Assembly (NCBI GenBank): GCA_020024255.1
Contig: JAHHTX010000031.1
Span: 1 to 20,041 of the forward strand
DNA from: Anaerotignum sp.
GTDB lineage: Bacteria > Bacillota > Clostridia > Lachnospirales > Anaerotignaceae
Length of the DNA: 20,041 bases
Reading direction: 5' to 3'
Shown: in pieces, positions 1-6,125 of the stretch
How the letters are laid out: every line of letters begins with the position of its first letter
Position numbering within the stretch: the first letter of the stretch is position 1
Made by a program: the position numbers and the translations under genes
Notes under the pieces: generated by a model
Database searches by the model: none
What the model was told of the DNA's origin: nothing
Seen by the model: the letters and a program-made list of their open reading frames with translations, nothing else

Positions 1-22
1 TTAAAATACATTGCGTAAAAAT

Positions 23-60
23 CCCCTCTTATTGTATAAATTATGACACAATAAGGGGGG
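23..60 (-). terminator. Rho-independent terminator of the M23 gene
   Basis: Arms 23-35 (CCCCTCTTATTGT) and 48-60 (ACAATAAGGGGGG) pair over 13 bases with one G-T wobble. On the minus strand the hairpin is followed by ATTTTT. It lies 35 bases past the stop codon of the minus-strand M23 gene, so it is the expected transcript end. Confidence 0.8.
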
Positions 61-94
61 ATTGTAAATGATGAATGGTAGGTCGTATGTTTGA

Positions 95-1237
95 TTACAT
101 GAAATCACGAGGATTTACACTTATACCGTTCATATGAATTTCATAATGACAGTGAATACCTGTAGACATTCCGGTAGAGCCTGCCATGGCGATGGTATCA
201 CCTTTTTTTACGCTATCTCCAACGGAAACAAGATTTTCAGAATTATGGGCATACAGTGTTACATAACCGTTGCCGTGATCAATACATACATAGTTACCAT
301 AACCACTATGGTATTCAGATGTGATGACAGTGCCTGCTGCCGTAGCGGAAATAGGCACAACCTGATGTCTTGTGGAAATATCCATACCTTTATGCACTCT
401 GCCATCACTAACAGAAGGGTCGCCGTCTGGATTAAATTCTGTTGTGACAATGCCGTTTACTGGAAAACCTTGGGGGATATTGCTCTGGGCTGCCAAAGTA
501 ACGGTAACGTCCTCTGCCACATTGCCGAAGGAAATCCCTGTTTCGTCCAACTGCACATCTAGCTTGTTCAAATGATTTGCAAGAGAATCTGTTTTGTTGT
601 AAGATGTTGTCACAACATTGGTGAAAGCCAACTCTTCCGCCGGTGATTCATTTAAAATAGAAAGATATGTATCCGCTTCGGCAGTATCTGCTTCTTTCAT
701 GCTGTTCAGTTCGTCTGCAAGGTTCTGTTTTGTATTTTCCAGTTTGGTCATTTTATTTTCCAACTGTATGGTTTTTTTCTGGATTTCTTCCAGACTTTGG
801 CTATATTTTGCATTTTCATCTTCCAATTTTGCTGCCTGATTGGAAAGTACCTGATTTGCTTTTTCCATTTCTTCCAGACGGTGTTTGGAAGCCTGTAGTT
901 GTGATTGGGCATGGAGGTAGGAGGCTGTGGCAAAAACGCCTACACTCGCTGTCACAACAAGTGTGGCAGCAATGGCTGTACCATGACGATGATGTGCAAG
1001 AAATGTTTTTATATCGAATGTTTTTGCAGTATTTTTCTGTATAGTATCAGCAGAAACGTTAAGGTTTTCTGCTTTTTCTTCAATATTTAAGGAAATCGTT
1101 GTTTCAGAAACTGTATTCTGTTCCTGTTCTTTTTTCGCTGTGTGAATAGCGTTCTGTGTACGATTTATCTGGTTTATCTGTTCTTTTTTTTGCTGTTTCT
1201 TTTTATTCTTTTTCGACTGAGAATGTTTTTTTGCCAT
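95..1237 (-). CDS. Membrane-anchored coiled-coil M23 family metallopeptidase
   Basis: Probable peptidoglycan DD/LD-endopeptidase of the lysostaphin/LytM (M23) family, acting outside the membrane. The 380-residue product has a Lys/Gln-rich cytoplasmic head (about 1-80), one membrane segment (about 87-107), a long coiled coil (about 112-185) and a C-terminal M23 domain (about 255-380). The Zn-binding residues are present: HKGMD (H282, D286) and HCH (H362, H364), with YAH at H331, so the domain looks catalytically complete. I chose the ATG at 1237 because a good ribosome site (AAAGGTGA) ends 9 bases before it; the upstream in-frame TTG at 1246 directly abuts that site. The gene is monocistronic, with its own promoter and terminator, and divergent from the NAD operon. 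Coiled coil plus M23 resembles division or sporulation hydrolases, but the exact role is not deducible. Confidence 0.88.
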   Translation of the reverse strand: MAKKHSQSKKNKKKQQKKEQINQINRTQNAIHTAKKEQEQNTVSETTISLNIEEKAENLNVSADTIQKNTAKTFDIKTFLAHHRHGTAIAATLVVTASVGVFATASYLHAQSQLQASKHRLEEMEKANQVLSNQAAKLEDENAKYSQSLEEIQKKTIQLENKMTKLENTKQNLADELNSMKEADTAEADTYLSILNESPAEELAFTNVVTTSYNKTDSLANHLNKLDVQLDETGISFGNVAEDVTVTLAAQSNIPQGFPVNGIVTTEFNPDGDPSVSDGRVHKGMDISTRHQVVPISATAAGTVITSEYHSGYGNYVCIDHGNGYVTLYAHNSENLVSVGDSVKKGDTIAMAGSTGMSTGIHCHYEIHMNGISVNPRDFM

Positions 1238-1274
1238 TACAATCAATCACCTTTCCTAATGTTGTCCAAAAGGT

Positions 1275-1303
1275 ATTATACAGGAAAGTATTTTACTTGT
1301 AAA
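1275..1303 (-). promoter_or_regulatory. Sigma-A type promoter of the M23 gene
   Basis: Read on the minus strand: TTTACA, a 17-base spacer, then TATAAT, ending 38 bases before the chosen ATG. The spacing is ideal and the -10 is consensus. Confidence 0.75.
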
Positions 1304-1304
1304 C

Positions 1305-1356
1305 AAAAAAGTTACTGTTTTTTTAAAATATTTAATATTTTAGTAACAACTTTTTT
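1305..1356. repeat. AT-rich inverted repeat upstream of the M23 promoter
   Basis: AAAATATT (1325-1332) and AATATTTT (1334-1341) form an 8-bp palindrome. GTTACT (1311-1316) and AGTAAC (1342-1347) extend it, with an unpaired T-rich stretch on one side. Outer AAAAAAGTT and AACTTTTTT would give a U-run in either direction, so it could act as a bidirectional terminator insulating the two divergent units, or be a regulator site. The rest of the gap, 1357-1512, holds a short direct repeat (GCAGAAAATAG twice, about 23 bases apart) and nothing else I can support. Confidence 0.45.
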
Positions 1357-1512
1357 CGGGAGTTTTGTATCATATGCAGAAAATAGGAAAAATAATGGCA
1401 GAAAATAGAATAGGGCGAGTAAAAAGTCCGTAATAATTTTGAGACAGATTCGGTTTGTGGTGCATGAAAGTTACATAATAAGTGGATAAAAATACATCTA
1501 TACACAGATATA

Positions 1513-1550
1513 ACAAGTGTCTTGTCACATATATAGACTTGTGTTATAAT
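1513..1550 (+). promoter_or_regulatory. nadA promoter with probable NiaR operator
   Basis: TTGTCA (1522-1527), a 17-base spacer and TATAAT (1545-1550) form a near-consensus promoter. An interrupted palindrome, ACAAG-TGT-CTTGT (1513-1525), covers the -35, and a related half site ACTTGTG lies just before the -10. Because the operon encodes a NiaR-type 3H repressor, this dyad is the natural operator candidate: bound repressor would block RNA polymerase when niacin is available. The promoter is seen directly; the operator role is inferred. Confidence 0.7.
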
Positions 1551-1593
1551 GGACAACAATGACAAAATCAAAAAAATGAGCGAGGAAATGACT

Positions 1594-2499
1594 ATGAACA
1601 TTGTGGAAAAAATCCAAAATTTGAAAAAAGAAAAAAATGCTGTGATTCTGGCGCATTATTATGTACCGCCTGAAGTGCAGGAAATTGCGGACTATATTGG
1701 AGACTCTTTCTATTTAAGCAAGGTTGCTGTGGGACTTCAGGAACAAACCATTGTATTTTGCGGTGTTTCCTTTATGGGAGAAAGTGCAAAGATTTTGAAT
1801 CCCGAAAAAACCGTCCTAATGCCAGATATATACGCAGATTGTGCTATGGCACATATGGCAGATGCAAAAACCATAGAAAAAATGCGAGAAACATATGATG
1901 ACCTTGCGGTGGTATGCTACATCAATTCCACAGCAGAGTTGAAAACACATTCTGATGTGTGTGTGACCTCCGCAAATGCTGTGAAAATCGTAAAGGCATT
2001 GCCAAACAAAAATATTTTCTTTATTCCTGACCGCAATTTAGCACATTTCATTGCAGAACAAGTGCCAGAAAAACATTTTGTATACAATGAAGGCTATTGT
2101 CCTGTTCATGATAAAATGCAGGTGGAAGAAGTTGAAAAAGCCAGAGTACAACATCCCAATGCGGAAGTTCTTTCTCACCCGGAATGTGCAAAAGCTGTTT
2201 TGGCTGTTTCTGATTATATCGGCAGTACCTCTGGGATTATCGACTATGCAACGAAAAGTGAAAAAGAAGAATTTATCATTTGTACGGAAAATGGAGTGCG
2301 CCATAAACTGGAAAAAGACAATCCGGGTAAAAAATTCTATTTTACGGAAACAGAGCCTGTTTGTACGGATATGAAGCGAAATACACTGGAAAAAGTACTT
2401 CATGTATTGGAAACGGGGGAAAATGAAGTGCATGTTGGGGAAGACTTGCGAATAAAGTCGCAGATGCCTTTGGAGAGAATGTTGGAGCTTGCAAAGTAA
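1594..2499 (+). CDS. nadA: Quinolinate synthase NadA
   Basis: Condenses iminoaspartate with dihydroxyacetone phosphate to quinolinate, the second step of de novo NAD synthesis, using an oxygen-sensitive [4Fe-4S] cluster. The 301-residue length fits the short NadA class. C83 (DCAMAHM), C169 (GYCPVHDK) and C257 (EPVCTDM) match the three cluster ligands of the thermophile enzymes; C198 (SHPEC) is an additional cysteine. The N-terminal substrate motif ILAHYY and the GSTSGI stretch are present. An in-frame ATG at 1549 overlaps the promoter -10 and cannot be in the transcript. The ATG at 1594 has GAGG eight bases upstream and a family-typical start (MNIVEKI). First gene of the operon, 22 bases before nadB. 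Confidence 0.95.
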   Translation: MNIVEKIQNLKKEKNAVILAHYYVPPEVQEIADYIGDSFYLSKVAVGLQEQTIVFCGVSFMGESAKILNPEKTVLMPDIYADCAMAHMADAKTIEKMRETYDDLAVVCYINSTAELKTHSDVCVTSANAVKIVKALPNKNIFFIPDRNLAHFIAEQVPEKHFVYNEGYCPVHDKMQVEEVEKARVQHPNAEVLSHPECAKAVLAVSDYIGSTSGIIDYATKSEKEEFIICTENGVRHKLEKDNPGKKFYFTETEPVCTDMKRNTLEKVLHVLETGENEVHVGEDLRIKSQMPLERMLELAK

Positions 2500-2521
2500 T
2501 ATTGCAGAAAGGGAACGTATT

Positions 2522-3724
2522 ATGGATAAAAAAGCTGATGTTGTCATTGTAGGAACGGGGGTTGCAGGACTTTTCAGCGCATTGCACCTTCCCAAAGAAA
2601 AGAATATCATTTTAATTACAAAATCGGACGAAGAGAGTAGTGACTCTTTCCTTGCACAAGGCGGTATTTGTGTGCTTAGAGGGGAAGAGGACTACAACTG
2701 TTATTTTGAAGACACAATGAAGGCAGGACATTATGAAAACCGAAAAGAATCTGTAGATATTATGCTGCGTGGTTCGGAAGAGGTCATTAAAGATTTGGTT
2801 GCCTTTGGTGTGGATTTTGAGAAGAAAGATGGCGAATTTCTTTATACAAGAGAAGGTGCACACTCTAAGCCCAGAATATTATTTCATCAGGATATTACAG
2901 GAAAAGAGATTACAAGCAAGCTTCTGCAAAGAAGCAGGGAACGGGAGAATATTACAATATATCCCTATACAACCATGATAGATATTATTGAGGAAGAAGG
3001 CAGATGCAAAGGTATTGTCGTAAAAACAGAAGATGGAGAAACCTATCGCATTTATGCAGAGAATACCATATTGGCAAGTGGTGGTATTGGTGGACGTTAT
3101 GAACACTCTACCAATTTTCCTCATTTGACAGGAGATGCTTTGGATATTGCTGAAAAACACGGGATTCGTTTGGAAAATATGGATTATGTACAGATACATC
3201 CAACAACATTGTATTCCAAAACACCAGGAAGAAGATTCTTGATTTCGGAGTCTGTTCGGGGAGAGGGTGCAGTGCTGTATAATAAGAATAAGGAACGCTT
3301 TGTAGACGAACTTTTGCCAAGAGATGTGGTGACAAAAGCCATCAGAGAACAGATGGCAAAAGACGGAACAGATTTTGTATGGCTTTCCATGGAGCATATT
3401 GATGAAGATACCATTCGCAATCATTTTCCGAATATCTGTGCACGTTGTCTGGAAGAAGGTTATGATGTGACCAAAGAGTGTATTCCAGTTGTACCAGCAC
3501 AGCATTATTTTATGGGCGGTATTTGGGTGGACAAAAACAGCCATACGACTATGCCGAACCTTTATGCAGCAGGGGAAACCAGCTGCAACGGTGTTCATGG
3601 TGCAAACCGTCTGGCAAGCAATTCACTTTTGGAAAGCCTTGTTTTTGCAAAACGGGCGGCTCGTTGCATTGTAAATGGTTTGGATAAAAGGGATTATGTT
3701 GGTAAAGAAGGAGAACAGGCATGA
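2522..3724 (+). CDS. nadB: L-aspartate oxidase NadB (short form)
   Basis: FAD enzyme oxidising L-aspartate to iminoaspartate, the substrate of NadA. The 400-residue product has the N-terminal dinucleotide-binding motif GTGVAG (11-16), LAQGGI (44-49), and the succinate dehydrogenase/fumarate reductase-type active-site segments: H226 (IHPTTL), R246 (ESVRGEGA), R267 (PRDVV) and H328 (AQHYFMGG). FAD is further held by GETSCNGVHGANRLASN (351-367). It ends shortly after the FAD domain and lacks the C-terminal helical domain of the about 540-residue E. coli enzyme, a form common in Clostridia. Start at 2522: AAAGGG lies 8 bases upstream, and family members begin near this Met. An anaerobe probably uses fumarate rather than oxygen as acceptor (inference). 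The stop overlaps the nadC start (ATGA). Confidence 0.95.
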   Translation: MDKKADVVIVGTGVAGLFSALHLPKEKNIILITKSDEESSDSFLAQGGICVLRGEEDYNCYFEDTMKAGHYENRKESVDIMLRGSEEVIKDLVAFGVDFEKKDGEFLYTREGAHSKPRILFHQDITGKEITSKLLQRSRERENITIYPYTTMIDIIEEEGRCKGIVVKTEDGETYRIYAENTILASGGIGGRYEHSTNFPHLTGDALDIAEKHGIRLENMDYVQIHPTTLYSKTPGRRFLISESVRGEGAVLYNKNKERFVDELLPRDVVTKAIREQMAKDGTDFVWLSMEHIDEDTIRNHFPNICARCLEEGYDVTKECIPVVPAQHYFMGGIWVDKNSHTTMPNLYAAGETSCNGVHGANRLASNSLLESLVFAKRAARCIVNGLDKRDYVGKEGEQA

Positions 3725-4575
3725 ACGAAATTACAATGAAGACACAGGCAGACCATTTGATTTTGGAAGCACTGAAAGAAGATATTTCCAGTGAAGATGT
3801 GTCTACCAACGCAGTCTTGCCAGAAGCTGTACAAGGGGAAGTGGAACTGATTTGCAAGCAGGATGGCATTATTGCGGGTTTAGATGTGTTTAAACGGGTA
3901 TTTCAGCTGTTAGATGCAGACACGCAAGTGACATTTTACTGCAAAGATGGAGATGCCGTAAAAAAGAAACAGCTGATGGGAAAAGTAAAAGGGGATATTC
4001 GTGTTCTTTTGTCAGGAGAACGGGTAGCACTGAACTATTTGCAGCACATGAGTGGTATTGCGACCTATACACACGAGGTTGCAGCACTTTTGAAAGGCAG
4101 CGGAATCAAATTACTGGATACCAGAAAAACAACACCCAATATGCGTATTTTTGAAAAATATGCAGTGCGGGCAGGTGGCGGACATAATCACCGCTACAAT
4201 CTTTCCGACGGGGTTATGCTGAAGGACAACCATATTGGAGCGGCAGGCAGTGTGAAAAAAGCAGTGGAAATGGCAAAGGAATATGTACCCTTTGTACGGA
4301 AGATTGAAGTGGAAACGGAAAATATGGACATGGTGAAAGAAGCAGTAGATGCAGGGGCAGATATTATTATGCTGGATAATATGTCCATAGATGAGATGAA
4401 AGAAGCGGTTCGGTGGATTGCCGGAAGAGCAGAAACAGAATGTTCTGGCAATGTAACAAAGGAAAATATCGCACAGCTTAAAGAAGTAGGTGTAGATTAT
4501 ATTTCAAGTGGTGCATTGACCCACTCTGCACCGATTTTGGACATTTCCTTAAAGAATTTGCACAGAGTAGAATGA
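3721..4575 (+). CDS. nadC: Nicotinate-nucleotide pyrophosphorylase (carboxylating) NadC
   Basis: Quinolinate phosphoribosyltransferase: converts quinolinate and PRPP to nicotinate mononucleotide, CO2 and PPi, the third step of the pathway. The 284-residue product has the type II PRTase fold features: an N-terminal sandwich domain (to about 110), then GERVALNYLQHMSGIAT (99-115), DTRKTTPN (133-140) with phosphate-binding Arg/Lys, the basic HNHRYNLSDG stretch (155-164), K168 and IMLDNM (216-221). All key segments are intact and the length is normal. Translation is coupled to nadB through a 4-base ATGA overlap. Confidence 0.96.
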   Translation: MNEITMKTQADHLILEALKEDISSEDVSTNAVLPEAVQGEVELICKQDGIIAGLDVFKRVFQLLDADTQVTFYCKDGDAVKKKQLMGKVKGDIRVLLSGERVALNYLQHMSGIATYTHEVAALLKGSGIKLLDTRKTTPNMRIFEKYAVRAGGGHNHRYNLSDGVMLKDNHIGAAGSVKKAVEMAKEYVPFVRKIEVETENMDMVKEAVDAGADIIMLDNMSIDEMKEAVRWIAGRAETECSGNVTKENIAQLKEVGVDYISSGALTHSAPILDISLKNLHRVE

Positions 4576-4606
4576 GTTTCTACAAAAGAAAGCGGGGAAT
4601 GGATTT

Positions 4607-5134
4607 ATGACAGGTTCTGAACGCAGAAAGGAAATATTGGCACATATTCAAAAAAACAAGCTGCCCGTTTCAGGAGCACAGTTGGCAAAAATGTATGATG
4701 TCAGCAGGCAGGTTATTGTGCAGGACATTGCACTGATTCGGGCAGCCGGACATGAGATTCTTTCCACGAACAGAGGGTATCTATTGCAAGCACCTCTTTC
4801 GTTTAGTCGTGTGTTTAAGGTACATCACACAGATGAAGAAGTGAAAGAGGAACTGTATACCATTGTGGATTTGGGTGGCGAAGTTGTCAATGTTATGGTC
4901 AACCATAAGGTATATGGCCATATTGTCGCCGATCTGCATATCAATTCCAGAAGGAGAGCGATGGAGTTTGTGGAGGATATGGAAAGTGGAAAATCAAGTC
5001 CCTTAAAAAATATTACTTCCAGCTATCATTATCATTTGGTGGAAGCGGATTCCGAAGAAACATTGGATCTGATTGCTTCTGCACTGCAAGAAAAGGGATT
5101 TCTCATTGATAAGACAGAGCCGTGGGAAATATAA
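4607..5134 (+). CDS. niaR: Niacin-responsive repressor NiaR (HTH plus 3H domain)
   Basis: Transcriptional repressor of NAD synthesis and niacin uptake, with niacin as co-repressor (known for the Bacillus YrxA and Thermotoga family members). Residues 1-60 form a winged HTH_11 domain (QLAKMYDVSRQVIVQDI); residues about 70-170 are the 3H domain. Candidate metal/ligand residues by family analogy are H74, E82, H141 and H143. The 175-residue length is normal. It is the last gene of the NAD operon, 31 bases after nadC, so it should autoregulate through the dyad at the nadA promoter. A GGGGAATGG stretch serves as ribosome site upstream of the ATG. Confidence 0.92.
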   Translation: MTGSERRKEILAHIQKNKLPVSGAQLAKMYDVSRQVIVQDIALIRAAGHEILSTNRGYLLQAPLSFSRVFKVHHTDEEVKEELYTIVDLGGEVVNVMVNHKVYGHIVADLHINSRRRAMEFVEDMESGKSSPLKNITSSYHYHLVEADSEETLDLIASALQEKGFLIDKTEPWEI

Positions 5135-5146
5135 TATAAAAAAATA

Positions 5147-5171
5147 TGCTTTTCGTCATGTATGAAAAGCA
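5147..5171. terminator. Terminator hairpin at the end of the NAD operon
   Basis: TGCTTTTC (5147-5154) and GAAAAGCA (5164-5171) form a perfect 8-bp stem with a 9-base loop. The run of seven A on its left gives a U-run only for minus-strand transcripts; on the plus strand the U-tract is missing because repeat copy A starts at the very next base. The original U-tract may have been displaced by that insertion. Confidence 0.6.
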
Positions 5172-5330
5172 GAGGGTGTCGACAAAGCCGACCCCTTTCG
5201 TCAAATCCTCATTTCATTCAAGGCTTCGACGAGCAGACAGTAAGGATAAAGCAGAAGTTTCAACAGCAAAAAGCCTTGAAACTTCTGCTTTTTCTTGTGG
5301 AAAGTGAATTTCCACTGCGGATTCCATTTG
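5172..5330. repeat. Dispersed hairpin-rich repeat, copy A
   Basis: About 159 bases, matching 13604-13761 at roughly 89 % of positions by eye. It contains a 16-bp perfect hairpin (5248-5263 with 5276-5291, loop CAGCAAAAAGCC) followed by TTTTC, so it may be a plus-strand terminator in its own right, and a 7-bp hairpin GTGGAAA-gtgaa-TTTCCAC (5297-5315). In the other copy this second hairpin is changed at two base pairs with pairing kept. The left end GAGGGTGTCGACAAAG abuts the niaR terminator stem. The right end is unclear: similarity stops at 5330. I do not recognise the family; it looks like a small non-autonomous mobile or palindromic repeat. Confidence 0.8.
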
Positions 5331-5508
5331 TTTAAATGGTAACGCATTCTTTCTTTGTACATTGTTTCAACAACCATTTCCTTAAATTCTGCCATGTACT
5401 TCTTTTCCAATACTTCTTTTGGTATAAAAATTACCCCATCTGTTGGGACGTATATTATACTGTCTAAAAATGGGGTGTATTTCAATAAAAAGGATACGTT
5501 TTTCGGGG
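5331..5508. other. Intergenic DNA with a doubtful minus-strand reading frame
   Basis: A minus-strand frame of 94 codons (5485 to 5201) runs from here into repeat copy A. Its last 41 or so codons are simply the repeat read backwards. Its first half (IIYVPTDGVIF, KEVLEKKYMAEFKEMVVE) looks protein-like, but the only start is a TTG without a ribosome site, and a TATAAT-like box lies inside the frame. ACCCCAT (5432-5438) and ATGGGGT (5470-5476) could pair around a 31-base loop. It may be a gene remnant or chance; I do not call a gene. Confidence 0.25.
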
Positions 5509-5537
5509 TTTTAAATATAAGAGGGGTATGTTATAAT
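5509..5537 (+). promoter_or_regulatory. Extended -10 promoter of zapA
   Basis: TATAAT at 5532-5537 is preceded by TG one base upstream (TGTTATAAT), an extended -10. The -35 region (TTTTAA at 5509, 17-base spacer) is weak, which extended -10 promoters tolerate. It leaves a leader of about 95 bases before the zapA start. Confidence 0.6.
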
Positions 5538-5638
5538 GGTTGCGTAGAAATCTAGTTTAAAGATATGGAGCAATAAAGTTGGGCTGTTACGGGAAAACAA
5601 AGGAAGATGTTTTCTGATGGAAAGGAGCACTTATTGTT

Positions 5639-6040
5639 GTGAAGAACAGAGTAAAGATTCATATTGACGGAAAATCCTTTACGCTGATAGGAAACGAGCC
5701 GGAGAGCCATATTCGAAGTGTAGCGGAATATATTGATAAGAAAATAAAAGAAATTCGGGAAAATGCCCAGTTTGGCAGCGGACAGGATCGTGGATGGGCA
5801 TATATCCTGACTGCTTTAAATGTAGGAAATGATTATTTTAAAGAACTGGAACGAAGTCTAGAGCTGGAGACTCGCTTGGAAGATTTGGAACTGGAACTGT
5901 TGTGCAAAGATTCTGAATTAAAAGCTATGGAGCAAAAAGCAGACAGGCTTGAGAAACAGTTGCAGGATATGGAACATACGCAAAATATGAAAGACAATGT
6001 TTCTCGTGGTCAAAAGCCAGAAAAGAAAAGCGGAAAATAA
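5639..6040 (+). CDS. zapA: Cell division protein ZapA
   Basis: FtsZ-binding protein that promotes protofilament bundling and Z-ring stability. The 133-residue product has the N-terminal ZapA fold (VKIHIDGKSFTLIG, then ESHIRSVAEYIDKKIKEI) and a C-terminal coiled coil (about 60-115: LERSLELETRLEDLELELL and onward) with a charged tail. The GTG start at 5639 has AAGGAG 11 bases upstream, slightly far but the only good choice, and the protein begins as family members do (KNRVKIHIDG). The next gene is a U32 protein and the operon after it holds SEDS and PBP genes, a context common in Clostridia and consistent with a division role. Confidence 0.9.
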   Translation: MKNRVKIHIDGKSFTLIGNEPESHIRSVAEYIDKKIKEIRENAQFGSGQDRGWAYILTALNVGNDYFKELERSLELETRLEDLELELLCKDSELKAMEQKADRLEKQLQDMEHTQNMKDNVSRGQKPEKKSGK

Positions 6041-6055
6041 GAAAATAAGAAAGGG

Positions 6056-6090
6056 AAATAGCAGGAAAGTACAGAAAAACTGCTATTTTT
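6056..6090 (+). terminator. Terminator-like hairpin between zapA and the U32 gene
   Basis: AAATAGCAG (6056-6064) and CTGCTATTT (6080-6088) pair over 9 bases with a 15-base loop, and TT-C-ATTTT follows. It lies 15 bases after the zapA stop. No convincing promoter follows before the U32 start, so it is probably a partial terminator that lowers downstream expression. Confidence 0.6.
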
Positions 6091-6125
6091 CATTTTATAA
6101 CAGCACAACGGAAAGGAGAAAATTT

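Noticed and set aside
1549..1593. Upstream ATG extension of nadA
   Set aside because: The ATG overlaps the promoter -10, so it would not be in the mRNA. The ATG at 1594 has a good ribosome site.
2489..2521. Upstream start for nadB inside nadA
   Set aside because: The added residues are not family-like, and the ribosome site fits the ATG at 2522.
2522..3724. NadB as a truncated pseudogene
   Set aside because: The missing C-terminal helical domain is usual for clostridial NadB; all active-site residues are present, and the frame is intact and coupled to nadC.
5201..5485. Minus-strand frame of 94 codons
   Set aside because: It has a TTG start without a ribosome site, and its second half is repeat copy A read backwards. 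Kept only as a doubtful note.
5997..6125. N-terminal extension of the U32 protein into zapA
   Set aside because: It overlaps zapA and the hairpin, and the encoded residues are Lys/Arg-rich and unlike the family. ATG 6126 has AAAGGAG upstream.
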